The position numbers were made by a program, and so were the translations under genes. Shown here piece after piece: positions 50,247-58,877 of a DNA stretch of 63,540 bases. This DNA comes from Bacillota bacterium. GTDB lineage: Bacteria; Bacillota; Bacilli; Paenibacillales; Paenibacillaceae. The notes beneath the pieces are model-generated. The model did no database searches. It worked only from the letters and a program-made list of their open reading frames with translations, and was not told where the DNA came from. The stretch lies in the NCBI GenBank assembly GCA_023433615.1, contig JAEZCJ010000108.1, forward strand, positions 1 to 63,540. Direction: 5' to 3'. Position 1 is the first letter of the stretch. Each line of letters begins with the position of its first letter.

Positions 50247-50999
50247 ATGGAAACGAGACTTACGCGTGAACAAGCGGCCGGACGTGTCATGGTCGCGTTG
50301 GACTATCCCGAGGCGGCGGCGGCGGAGCGGCTGCTGGAGCGGTTGTCGGGCATTCCTTGCTACATGAAGGTCGGCATGCAGCTGTTCTACGCTGCGGGAC
50401 CGTCATTCGTCGCAAGCTTGAAGGATCGAGGCTATCTTGTGTTCCTCGATGTGAAGATGCATGACATCCCGAATACGGTGAAGGGCGGGGCGAACAGCGT
50501 AACCAAGCTGGGCGTCGACCTGTTCAACGTGCATGCGGCAGGCGGCATCCGAATGATGCAAGCGGCGCTCGAGGGTGTCGATGCCGCGGTAGGCGGCGGC
50601 GCAGCAAGACCGTCCGTCATCGCGGTTACGCAGCTCACGAGCACGAGTCAAGCGGTGTTGAATGACGAGATCGGCATCGCGGGTACGGCTGAGGATGCGG
50701 TGCTTCGATACGCAAGGCTGGCGCGGCAAGCGGGATTGGCCGGAGTGGTCGCCTCCCCGCAGGAAGTAACGGCGGTAAAGGGCACTTGCGGAGCGGACTT
50801 CCGCACGGTAACGCCTGGCATTCGTCCGGCATGGGCAGAGACGAATGATCAAGCCAGAATCATGACGCCAGGCCAAGCGCTTGCGCAAGGCACGGACTAC
50901 ATGGTCATCGGCCGGCCGATTACGGCGGCGAACGATCCGCGCGAAGCGCTGGAACTCATTCTAGAGGAGCTGATGGAAGTTGACGACAGACAAGCTTGA
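50247..50999 (+). CDS. pyrF: Orotidine 5'-phosphate decarboxylase
   Basis: A 250-residue TIM-barrel decarboxylase producing UMP. The catalytic motif is FLDVKMHDIPNTVKGGA (the DxKxxD array), preceded by VALDYPEAAAAE, with the phosphate-binding GTDYMVIGRPITAANDP near the C-terminus. AAGGGAGAA precedes the ATG. It overlaps pyrE by 20 nt. Confidence 0.95.
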   Translation: METRLTREQAAGRVMVALDYPEAAAAERLLERLSGIPCYMKVGMQLFYAAGPSFVASLKDRGYLVFLDVKMHDIPNTVKGGANSVTKLGVDLFNVHAAGGIRMMQAALEGVDAAVGGGAARPSVIAVTQLTSTSQAVLNDEIGIAGTAEDAVLRYARLARQAGLAGVVASPQEVTAVKGTCGADFRTVTPGIRPAWAETNDQARIMTPGQALAQGTDYMVIGRPITAANDPREALELILEELMEVDDRQA

Positions 51000-51636
51000 G
51001 AAGCTTCCGCAAGAAATTGCGGATAATCTGCTGCGCATCGGGGCAGTCGTATTGAAGCCGAATGATCCGTTCACATGGTCGTCCGGACTGCGCTCGCCGA
51101 TCTATTGCGACAATCGCCTTACGATGTCCTATCCGGATGTGCGCAAACGCATCGCTGCCGGCTTCGAGGCCGTGATCCGCGAGCGATTCCCTGCTTGCGA
51201 AGCTGTCGCAGGCATTGCGACCGGCGGCATTCCGCATGCGGCTTGGGTCGCGGAGCGGCTGGACCTCCCGATGCTTTACGTGCGCGACAAAGCGAAGGGG
51301 CATGGCAAGACGAATCAGATCGAAGGCCACTATCGGGCCGGACAGAAGGTCGTGCTGATCGAGGATCTCGTCTCGACCGGCGGCAGTTCGTTGAAGGCTG
51401 CCGTTGCGGTGCGCGAAGCGGGATGCGAGGTGCTAGGTACAGTTGCGATCTTTACCTATGAGTTTCCGCAGGCGGCCGCGGCGTTCGGGGAGCAGCAAAT
51501 CCCTCTCTATACCTTATCCTCCTACAGCGCGCTGCTTGAGTCGGCGCTGCGTTCGGGAAGCATAACGGCGGAAGAGGAAACGTTATTGAACGGTTGGAAG
51601 AACGACCCGCAAGGCTTCAGCAACAGATTCCAATAG
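50980..51636 (+). CDS. pyrE: Orotate phosphoribosyltransferase
   Basis: A 218-residue phosphoribosyltransferase making orotidine 5'-phosphate from orotate and PRPP. The PRPP-binding motif is VVLIEDLVSTGGSSLKAA; AGIATGGIPHAAWVAERL and the flexible loop RDKAKGHGKTNQIEG are conserved. TTG start within the pyrF end, with GAGGAGC upstream. It closes the pyr operon and is followed by a terminator. Confidence 0.95.
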   Translation: MTTDKLEKLPQEIADNLLRIGAVVLKPNDPFTWSSGLRSPIYCDNRLTMSYPDVRKRIAAGFEAVIRERFPACEAVAGIATGGIPHAAWVAERLDLPMLYVRDKAKGHGKTNQIEGHYRAGQKVVLIEDLVSTGGSSLKAAVAVREAGCEVLGTVAIFTYEFPQAAAAFGEQQIPLYTLSSYSALLESALRSGSITAEEETLLNGWKNDPQGFSNRFQ

Positions 51637-51656
51637 TCAAAATGATGTGCGTTTAG

Positions 51657-51685
51657 GCCGGTTCCCGCCAGGGAGCCGGCTTTTC
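51657..51685 (+). terminator. Terminator of the pyr operon
   Basis: GCCGGTTCCC / GGGAGCCGGC, 10 bp with one G-T pair, 4-nt loop, followed by TTTTCTC. Confidence 0.85.
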
Positions 51686-51756
51686 TCATTTCCGGGGAGT
51701 TATGCGATGTACCAAAACGTTATCATAACAATTATGCAACATTTAAAACTTTTTAT

Positions 51757-51784
51757 TTGCGCATGGCTAACAATTTGTTATGAT
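51757..51784 (+). promoter_or_regulatory. Possible SigA promoter of the ABC export operon
   Basis: TTGCGC (51757-51762), 16-bp spacer, TATGAT (51779-51784), about 84 nt before the first gene. The spacer holds the palindrome AACAATTTGTT, a possible operator. Confidence 0.45.
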
Positions 51785-51867
51785 TACCTTGTAAGCGCAT
51801 GCAGATGGAGAAGTCATATCGCTTCATGAAGCGCGGCAGCGTAGACGGATGGAGGAGTGAAACCATT

Positions 51868-52581
51868 GTGAGCGTATCGGAAACTTCCCAACTGCCTCTG
51901 CTCGAGGCCCGCGGCGTTACGCGGGTATTCGGCAAAGGCGATGGCCAAGTATATGCGCTTCGCGGCGCGACAATGAGCGTCGGGGCGGGCAGATTGATCG
52001 CGCTGAAGGGCAGGTCGGGGTCGGGGAAGACCACCCTGCTGAACATCATGGCGGCATTGGACAGTCCTACCGAGGGCGATGTCTACTACAGCGGGCGCGA
52101 AGGCAAGCGGATGTCGGAACAGCAAAAGAATGACATGCGCAAGAGGGAGATCGGCCTTATCTTCCAGTCGTTTGCGTTAGTGCCTTACATGACCGCGTAT
52201 GAGAATGTCGAATTCGGGCTTCGCATCGCGGAGGTACCGGCACATGAACGAAGGAAACTGGCGGAACAAGCGTTGGCATTCGTCGGATTGGCAGCGCGGA
52301 TGCACCATATGCCGCAGGAGATGTCAGGCGGCGAGCAGCAGCGTACGGCGATTGCGCGGGCAATCGCGCACAAGCCGAAGCTGATTCTGGCCGACGAACC
52401 GACAGCCGAATTGGATTCCAGAATGGGCAAGCAGGTAATGAACGTATTCCGCGAATTGGTCGCGAGCGAAGGCGTCTCGATCGTGATGACCTCGCATGAT
52501 CCGCACATCATGGAACTCGTTGACGACGTATACGCATTGGAGGATGGTCGAATTGGATCGGAAAGCATCAAACGCCCTTAA
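51868..52581 (+). CDS. ABC transporter ATP-binding protein (MacB/LolD family)
   Basis: A 237-residue ATPase. Walker A is KGRSGSGKTTLLN (about residue 50), the Q-loop IFQSFALVPYMTAYENV, signature MSGGEQQRTAIARA and Walker B LILADEPTAELD, with the switch histidine in TSHD. This form belongs to the LolD/MacB type that drives FtsX-fold permeases by a mechanotransmission cycle. The GTG at 51868 is chosen because GGAGGAG lies 10 nt before it. It overlaps the adaptor gene by 29 nt. The exported substrate (peptide, antibiotic or lipid) is unknown. Confidence 0.85.
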   Translation: MSVSETSQLPLLEARGVTRVFGKGDGQVYALRGATMSVGAGRLIALKGRSGSGKTTLLNIMAALDSPTEGDVYYSGREGKRMSEQQKNDMRKREIGLIFQSFALVPYMTAYENVEFGLRIAEVPAHERRKLAEQALAFVGLAARMHHMPQEMSGGEQQRTAIARAIAHKPKLILADEPTAELDSRMGKQVMNVFRELVASEGVSIVMTSHDPHIMELVDDVYALEDGRIGSESIKRP

Positions 52582-53587
52582 ACTCCGCATGACCGCGCTC
52601 GGCGTACTGCTGGCTGCGAGCGCTGCGGTCAGCGGCTGCAGCCTTCTTCCGGAGGAGCAAGCGCCGCTGAAGCCGCCGCTCGTGAAACCGGCGCAGGCGG
52701 AAGTGAAGACGATCGACGCGAAGCTTGGCAGCATCGTAAGACAAATCGCAGGATCCGGCACGTTCGTGCCGACGAATATCGCTTATTATCAATTCAAGAA
52801 CGGCGGCATCATCGAAACCGTTCATGTCCGCGCCGGCACCGAGGTCAAACGCGGGGACGCGCTCGTAACGTTAGAGAGCGAGGGCATTGACGTCGAACTG
52901 CTGCAGCGCGAGCTGGAGTACGAACGCAAGCGTCTGGCATTCGAGGATGCGGTCAAGGGCGGCAACGAGCGCCAATCCCGAATCGCGCGCATCGATTATG
53001 AATTAGCGAAGCTGCTCTATGACAAGACGAAGGAAAAGGCCGGCAATTCCGTTCTGTTAGCCGAAGCGGACGGCATCGTCTCTTATGCCACGGATCTGAT
53101 GCCTGGCGATCGCACCGATGCCGGCCGCGTGCTGGCTGCCGTTGCGGACCCGTCGGGCATGCGGTTGGCGCTGCTCGCGACTTCCAATCCGGTGCTGGCC
53201 GACATCAGGGTTGGCATGGAGGCTGAGATTACGTTCAAAGGCTCGACGTTGAAGGGGAAAGTGTCCCAGACACCCGCGACGGCACCTCAGACCGACGATG
53301 ACCGACTGCGCGAGGAATACACCCGTACCCTCTATATCGATCTGGACGAATTGCCGGCAGAGGCCGTGATCGGCGCCATGGCGGATGTCCGCATCATCGC
53401 AGCTCGCCGCGATAACGTCATCGTCGTGCCGAAGAGCGGAGTCCGCACTTATTTCGGACGTACCTATGCACAGGTGTTAGACGGCGAGCGGCGACGGGAA
53501 GTCGATATCGAGACCGGTCTCGAGACAGCGACCGAGTACGAGATCGTGCAAGGGATCGAGGAAGGCATGAAGATCATACTTCAATAA
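52553..53587 (+). CDS. Efflux adaptor lipoprotein (HlyD/MacA-like)
   Basis: A 344-residue periplasmic-adaptor-type protein. It has a lipoprotein signal (hydrophobic stretch ALGVLLAASAAVSGC, cysteine about residue 27), a biotinyl-lipoyl-like half (GTFVPTNIAYYQFKNGGII, HVRAGTEVKRGDALVTLES), a coiled-coil hairpin (about 115-165), the second lipoyl half (EADGIVSYATDLMPGD) and a beta-barrel region. TTG 52553 is preferred, 9 nt after GGAGG; ATG 52544 directly abuts that site. It would link the permease to the cell wall side in this Gram-positive context. Confidence 0.78.
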   Translation: MDRKASNALKLRMTALGVLLAASAAVSGCSLLPEEQAPLKPPLVKPAQAEVKTIDAKLGSIVRQIAGSGTFVPTNIAYYQFKNGGIIETVHVRAGTEVKRGDALVTLESEGIDVELLQRELEYERKRLAFEDAVKGGNERQSRIARIDYELAKLLYDKTKEKAGNSVLLAEADGIVSYATDLMPGDRTDAGRVLAAVADPSGMRLALLATSNPVLADIRVGMEAEITFKGSTLKGKVSQTPATAPQTDDDRLREEYTRTLYIDLDELPAEAVIGAMADVRIIAARRDNVIVVPKSGVRTYFGRTYAQVLDGERRREVDIETGLETATEYEIVQGIEEGMKIILQ

Positions 53588-53637
53588 GAATTTCGCCTAT
53601 AGCGTAAGAGGCCGTAAGGAAACGAGGGAAGCTTATC

Positions 53638-56514
53638 ATGTCCGTACTCATCATGCTACTGCGCAAGATGGCCAGAAACCGCTGGCTCGTCGCCAGCCTG
53701 CTCGCGGGCATGCTGTGCTGCATTGCGCTGACATCCAGCATGCCGATCTACAAGAATGCCGTTCTTCAATATATGCTGGTACAAGACATGGACCGGAGCT
53801 ACGCCGAGACAGGCGATCACCCCGGCGTCATATCGGTTGACGTGGCCATGCGGACAGACGATCCGAAGCTGCAAGCGGCGATCATCGATCGGTTCGATTC
53901 GTATTGGACGTCGCGCATCGCGAGCGGCGAACGATTCAAGCTGCAGTTGAACCAGATTCTGATGGAGACGGTTCGCTTTCAGCTGACGCCTGCCGATCCG
54001 TCACGCGTCAACCCCGATGAGAAGCGCTCCGGCAAGCTTGCGATGCGCAGCGGCCTGGAGGACAAGGTGCGACTCGTGGACGGCAAGCTGCCTGCCAATG
54101 AAAGGGTTGACGGCGTCTACGAGGTCATGGTGACCGATAATGCGCTAGTCGAAATGAAGATGCTGCTCGGGCAGGAATATATCATCGCCGATCCGCGGGT
54201 CGAACGCAGCGATATCCGGATAATGCCGGTCGGCGTAATTGCCGAGCAAGATATGAGCGACGTCTATTGGAGCCGCGCGGTTCTTGGAACGGAGCGCAAT
54301 GCGCTATTTTTGGCGGAAAAGCTGTTCCTGCAAGATTTCGCCAAGGATGCGCCGATTACGATCTCTAAGGTAGGGGCGCTCGCCGCGGCAGATTATGCAG
54401 CGTTCGACCTTGAGACAGCGTCTTATATGATCGGGCTCAAGAGCAGCATGGCAGCCGATATGATGGACCGGTACAACTTCTCGGTCAGCACGTCGGTATG
54501 GATACCGGGCAGCGAAGCCATGACGGCTTATGCAGACCGCGAAGCAACGCTCCGCAATCTGCTCTGGTCGCTCAATGTACCGTTATTCATTCTAATCGGA
54601 TTCTACCTGTATATGGTTACCGGCATGCTGATTGAAAGACAGAAGTCGGAAATTGCCGTGCTCCGCAGCCGGGGTGCATCGAGGCTGCACATCATGGGGA
54701 TCTATGCGGCGGAGTTCGGCCTGCTGGCACTGCTCGCCTATGCAATCGGCCCATGGATCGGCGCAGCCTTCACGCGCATCCTCGGCTCGACAAGCACGTT
54801 CATGAGCTTCGTGAACCGCGGTGCCTTGCAAGTAGAGATGTCGGGAGAGAGTTGGCTATATGCCGGAGGCGCAGTGCTCGCCGCTTGGGTAATCAATCTC
54901 GTGCCTGTGTTCATGGCTACCCGAGCCTCGATCGTCGACCAGAAGCGAGCCAAGGCACGCGAAGGCAAGCGCGCCGCATGGCAGACCTACGGTCTTGATT
55001 TTGTGTTGATCGGCATCGCGTTCTACGGCTACTATCTGTTCCATCAAAGGATGTCGGATCTCGTCAAGCTCGGATTGGACGGCAAGTCGTTGTCGGCCGA
55101 TCCATTGCTCTACACGGTACCGACGCTGTTCATATTGGGAACGGGGCTGCTCCTGATCCGCATATACCCGTTGGTCGTCTCGCTGATATACCGGTTGGGA
55201 CGCAAGCGGTGGGCGCCCCAGAACTATTCGACGCTGCTGCTGGTCAGCAGGCGCAATCGGATCTATCACGGATTAATGCTGTTCCTGGTCTTGACGGTAG
55301 GAACAGGCGTCTACAACGCGAATACGGCTCGAACGATCAACGGCAATATGGAGGATCAGATCTGGTACGCGGGGGGCAGCGACATCGTGCTCCGCCAGCA
55401 CTGGAAGAACGATGCTCCTCCGGCTCAATCGCCGGGACCGCCGCAGCCCGGAGCGCAAGCGGCGCCTATCGCGCCATCGCGCATCAGCTACCTGGAGCCG
55501 CCGTTCGAGCTGGTTGAGAATCTGCCCGGCGTCGAGAGCGCGGCCAAGGTGTTCACGAAGCAGGAAGCGGATGCGTGGTTCGGTACCAAGAGCGGCAAGG
55601 TAACGCTGAAGGGCATCGAGACGGATGCTTTCGGAATGGCGGCTTGGATGAAGGATAGCCTATTGCCGTACCATTTCTACGATTATTTGAATCTCATGGC
55701 CCCTGACGCGCACGCAGTCCTGCTGTCCAAGACGGCGGCGGATTACTTCGGTGCCAAGACAGGCGATGTGCTGGATGTAGGCTGGGAAGGCATTCGGCCG
55801 ACAAGGATGATCGTCTACGGCGTGATCGATTACTTCCCGTCGTTCAACCCGAATCCGTCCGCGGCAAGGGGCAATCCGAACGATCCGAGTCCGATGCTGG
55901 TCGTCGGACATCTCGACACGATTCAGAATGAACTGGCCATGGAGCCTTACGATGTCTGGATGAAGCTTGAGCCGGGCGCGGATCGTCAGGCGCTCCTCGA
56001 TACGATGGCCGAACGAGGCATCGCGATCGAGAAGTTCCAGGATACGATCGGCGAAATCGCGGCGAGCCGGATGGATCCGTTCCGCATGGCGATCAACGGC
56101 GTCATGAGTCTAGGATTCATCGTCTCGCTGGTCATCAGCTTCATCGGGTTCATGCTGTTCTGGTTGTTATCGCTGCAAGGCCGAATGCTCCAGCTCGGCA
56201 TCTATCGCGCGATGGGCATCTCCTTCAGACAGCTGTTAGGCATGCTCATGATCGAGCAGATTCTGACGACTGGCGCGGGATTCCTAATCGGCATCGCGAC
56301 CGGATTGTCAGCTGGCCGCATCTTCGTGCCGTTGTTCCAATTATCGTTCGATCCGGGCAAAATCGTTCCGCCGTTCGAGGTCATTACCGATCAGGCCGAC
56401 ATCATACGGATGGGAATCTCGACGTCGCTGATGCTTGCCGCCGCGCTGCTCATCCTGGCGTGGATACTGAAGCGAATGAACATCTATCAAGCTGTCAAGC
56501 TCGGGGAGGATTGA
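53638..56514 (+). CDS. Large FtsX-like ABC permease (MacB family)
   Basis: A 958-residue membrane protein. An N-terminal helix (about 13-35) is followed by a large extracytoplasmic domain (about 40-300), a cluster of helices (about 310-440, including RQKSEIAVLRSRGASR, the FtsX-type coupling motif), further helices (about 455-560), a second extracytoplasmic domain (about 575-800) with a Pro/Gln-rich linker, and a last three-helix cluster (about 815-950) with LGIYRAMGISFRQLLGML. The two FtsX-like halves suggest an internal duplication. CGAGGGAAG precedes the ATG. Confidence 0.82.
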   Translation: MSVLIMLLRKMARNRWLVASLLAGMLCCIALTSSMPIYKNAVLQYMLVQDMDRSYAETGDHPGVISVDVAMRTDDPKLQAAIIDRFDSYWTSRIASGERFKLQLNQILMETVRFQLTPADPSRVNPDEKRSGKLAMRSGLEDKVRLVDGKLPANERVDGVYEVMVTDNALVEMKMLLGQEYIIADPRVERSDIRIMPVGVIAEQDMSDVYWSRAVLGTERNALFLAEKLFLQDFAKDAPITISKVGALAAADYAAFDLETASYMIGLKSSMAADMMDRYNFSVSTSVWIPGSEAMTAYADREATLRNLLWSLNVPLFILIGFYLYMVTGMLIERQKSEIAVLRSRGASRLHIMGIYAAEFGLLALLAYAIGPWIGAAFTRILGSTSTFMSFVNRGALQVEMSGESWLYAGGAVLAAWVINLVPVFMATRASIVDQKRAKAREGKRAAWQTYGLDFVLIGIAFYGYYLFHQRMSDLVKLGLDGKSLSADPLLYTVPTLFILGTGLLLIRIYPLVVSLIYRLGRKRWAPQNYSTLLLVSRRNRIYHGLMLFLVLTVGTGVYNANTARTINGNMEDQIWYAGGSDIVLRQHWKNDAPPAQSPGPPQPGAQAAPIAPSRISYLEPPFELVENLPGVESAAKVFTKQEADAWFGTKSGKVTLKGIETDAFGMAAWMKDSLLPYHFYDYLNLMAPDAHAVLLSKTAADYFGAKTGDVLDVGWEGIRPTRMIVYGVIDYFPSFNPNPSAARGNPNDPSPMLVVGHLDTIQNELAMEPYDVWMKLEPGADRQALLDTMAERGIAIEKFQDTIGEIAASRMDPFRMAINGVMSLGFIVSLVISFIGFMLFWLLSLQGRMLQLGIYRAMGISFRQLLGMLMIEQILTTGAGFLIGIATGLSAGRIFVPLFQLSFDPGKIVPPFEVITDQADIIRMGISTSLMLAAALLILAWILKRMNIYQAVKLGED

Positions 56515-56519
56515 TTCGA

Positions 56520-57416
56520 TTGATAAGCTGCGAGAATCTCGTGAAAATCTACAAAGCGGCCGATGTAGAGGTTGTAGCGCTCCAGGGACTCAATCTCCAG
56601 ATCGAGCATGGCGAGATGATGGCGATTATCGGCAACTCCGGCAGCGGCAAATCGACGCTTCTCAACATGCTGGGGGGGCTGGATCGCCCCTCGGCTGGAA
56701 GGCTCCACGTAGCCGGCAAGGATATGCTGAAGCTTACCGATCAGGACCTTACGCGGTACAAGCGGGAGACGGTCGGCTTCATCTGGCAGAATAAAGCGCG
56801 CAACCTCATTCCCTACCTAACGGCAAGGGAAAATGTCGAGATCCCCATGCTGCTCCACGACCGGAAGCAGAAGCGGGCGCGCGCAATCGAGCTTCTGGAG
56901 GCCGTAGGTCTCGGCCACCGCATCAACAATACGCTCGAACAGCTCTCCGGAGGCGAGCAGCAGCGCGTGGCGATTGCCATCTCGCTGGCGAACAAGCCAA
57001 AGCTATTGTTGGCGGACGAACCGACAGGCGCGCTGGATACCCGCACATCGGATCAAATCATGGCGCTGCTGCGCAGGCTGAATGCGGAGCTCGGCCTCAC
57101 GATCGTCATCGTGACCCATGACCTCGATCTGGCTAAGCAAGTGAAGCGCGTGGTATCGATTCGGGACGGCCGAACTTCCTCGGAGATGATTCGGAGGCTG
57201 GACAATGACGGTGACGCAGGCGAGGGCGATCTGAACGAAGATTCGGACACGCATATTGAATATGCAGTCATGGACAGATCGGGGCGCATTCAAGTGCCGG
57301 AGCATTACTTGGAAGCGGTCGGCGCAAAAGATGCGGATAAAGTGCTGCTGCGATTGGAGGAAGACCGCATCGTGCTGCTTCCCGAGCGTGCCAAGGCGAC
57401 TTCGGATGTTGGGTAA
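56520..57416 (+). CDS. ABC ATP-binding protein with C-terminal AbrB-like domain
   Basis: A 298-residue protein. Residues 1-225 are a MacB/LolD-type ATPase (GNSGSGKSTLLNMLGG, LSGGEQQRVAIA, LLLADEPTGALD, VTHD). After an acidic linker (NDGDAGEGDLNEDSD), residues about 249-292 read MDRSGRIQVPEHYLEAVG, then KVLLRLEEDRIVLLPE, the pattern of an AbrB/SpoVT swapped-hairpin domain. TTG 56520 lies 10 nt after GGGGAGG and 5 nt after the permease stop. Two ATPases flank one permease, so they may form a heterodimer. Confidence 0.78.
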   Translation: MISCENLVKIYKAADVEVVALQGLNLQIEHGEMMAIIGNSGSGKSTLLNMLGGLDRPSAGRLHVAGKDMLKLTDQDLTRYKRETVGFIWQNKARNLIPYLTARENVEIPMLLHDRKQKRARAIELLEAVGLGHRINNTLEQLSGGEQQRVAIAISLANKPKLLLADEPTGALDTRTSDQIMALLRRLNAELGLTIVIVTHDLDLAKQVKRVVSIRDGRTSSEMIRRLDNDGDAGEGDLNEDSDTHIEYAVMDRSGRIQVPEHYLEAVGAKDADKVLLRLEEDRIVLLPERAKATSDVG

Positions 57417-57439
57417 TGACGCGAGCGATACTCGAAATC

Positions 57440-57448
57440 TGATATAAT
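57440..57448 (+). promoter_or_regulatory. Extended -10 promoter of the LacI-type regulator
   Basis: TGATATAAT: a TGn-extended consensus TATAAT about 50 nt before the regulator gene. No good -35 is visible, as is common for extended -10 promoters. Confidence 0.5.
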
Positions 57449-57500
57449 TAGCGTTACCTGCAATTCATATCAAGAATACTTGTCGAATGGGATGATTATG

Positions 57501-58538
57501 ATGAGAGGGAAAGTGACGATTCAGGAAATAGCCGATTTGGCAGGCGTATCCAAGTTCGCCGTCTCTCGTGCTCTGACCGGCAAGAGCGGCGTAAGCAGCC
57601 AGACGAGAGAAATGATTCTGAAGGCTGCCGGACAGCTCGGCTACTTCAAGAACAATGAGCCAAAACGTTTCTCAAGCGAGCTGCAGGACTTTACAGACCG
57701 TAAAATGACCGGTGCAATCGTCGTTCTGTTCCCGAACATTCGTTATCAGAACAAGGAATCCGTCTATTGGGGACCTGTATTCGATGGCATATCGACTAGA
57801 CTCAATCAGAAGGGCATCGACATCTTGACGCTGACGGAGCCTTCTCGCGACCATGTATTCTCGCTCGTGAAGCCTGAAGCGATTCAAGGGATCATCACGA
57901 TCGGGACGATTTCGACGCAAATTCTGCTTGACATCGGGCGGCTAGACATACCGGTCGTCATGGTAGACCATGCTGACCCGGCGTTTCATTGCGATACCGT
58001 ATTCACCGATAACTTCTTGTGCATGAAGGATATGATGACGAAGCTGGTGAGCAAAGGGTATCGCAAGTTCCAGTTCGTCGGCAACATATCCGATGCGCAG
58101 AGCTTCTTCGAGCGCTGGCTCGCGTACCGAACGACGCTGGAGAGCTACGGAATCGAGCTCAATCAAAACCCGATGCTGATCGGATCTGAAGCGGACGATA
58201 TCTTTAAGCTGGTTCCGAATCTCGATCTGACGGAGCTTCCTGAGGTATTCGTATGCGCGAACGACTCGAACGCGGAGTTCATGATCGATCATTTGCGCAG
58301 GCGCAATGTCGACGTACCGACGGATTGTGCGGTCACTGGTTTTGACAACACGTGCGAATCGCATCCGATTCTCGGCACGGTGAACGTCAATAAGGAATTG
58401 TTAGGCATGCGAGCGGTCGATCAGATGCTGTGGCGGGTCCTGAACCGCGAGTCGGCTTACGAGAAGAAGATGATCTCCGGAGAGATTATTGTCCGCGACA
58501 ATTATGCCTTTGCGTCCGACAATCATTCAGCCTCCTAG
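57501..58538 (+). CDS. LacI family transcriptional regulator
   Basis: A 345-residue regulator. The helix-turn-helix VTIQEIADLAGVSKFAVSRALTG at the N-terminus (given as VTIQEIADLAGVSKF and AVSRALTG) is followed by a periplasmic-binding-protein-like effector domain (about 70-335, with IQGIITIGTIST, VVMVDHAD, VFVCANDSNAEFMI, DCAVTGFDNT). The start is uncertain: ATG codons at 57492, 57498 and 57501 and TTG 57480 are in frame and none has a strong ribosome binding site; 57501 gives the usual LacI N-terminus. It probably controls the solute-binding protein genes downstream. Confidence 0.88.
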   Translation: MRGKVTIQEIADLAGVSKFAVSRALTGKSGVSSQTREMILKAAGQLGYFKNNEPKRFSSELQDFTDRKMTGAIVVLFPNIRYQNKESVYWGPVFDGISTRLNQKGIDILTLTEPSRDHVFSLVKPEAIQGIITIGTISTQILLDIGRLDIPVVMVDHADPAFHCDTVFTDNFLCMKDMMTKLVSKGYRKFQFVGNISDAQSFFERWLAYRTTLESYGIELNQNPMLIGSEADDIFKLVPNLDLTELPEVFVCANDSNAEFMIDHLRRRNVDVPTDCAVTGFDNTCESHPILGTVNVNKELLGMRAVDQMLWRVLNRESAYEKKMISGEIIVRDNYAFASDNHSAS

Positions 58539-58570
58539 GGTCATATGCCGATGATCGAATACCAGCAATA

Positions 58571-58592
58571 CTGAAGCTCCTGCCGCTACCGG
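58571..58592 (+). terminator. Weak hairpin after the LacI-type gene
   Basis: CTCCT-CCG / CGG-AGGAG stem with a short loop, followed only by TCTT; a weak terminator at best. Confidence 0.35.
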
Positions 58593-58689
58593 TAGGAGTC
58601 TTGGTAGCGATTGATAACAAATAAGCAAAACTACCAAACAACACCATAACGATTGCAAAACAAAATACGATCTTTAACCAAAATAGGAA

Positions 58690-58718
58690 TTGACGATAGC
58701 GGAGCGTGATGCTATTAT
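58690..58718 (+). promoter_or_regulatory. SigA promoter of the solute-binding protein gene
   Basis: TTGACG (58690-58695), 17-bp spacer, TATTAT (58713-58718). The leader to the ATG is about 150 nt. Confidence 0.75.
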
Positions 58719-58781
58719 TGTTTTGTAGTCATCAAACACAAGAGTCATGGTGGTGATGGGCACTTATTTTTAGAAGCAATA

Positions 58782-58795
58782 TGTAAACGGTTTCT
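58782..58795 (+). promoter_or_regulatory. cre / LacI-family operator-like site
   Basis: TGTAAACGGTTTCT matches the catabolite-response consensus TGWAANCGNTNWCA except at the last base. At about +60 it could act as a CcpA roadblock, or be the operator of the adjacent LacI-type regulator. A palindrome CCGTACTTGTACGG lies 15 nt downstream. Confidence 0.6.
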
Positions 58796-58877
58796 TTCGG
58801 GGGATTGACCGTACTTGTACGGGATCTGACGCTGCTTGAGCGGCAAACAGAACGAATAACTATTGGGAGGTTTCGCA

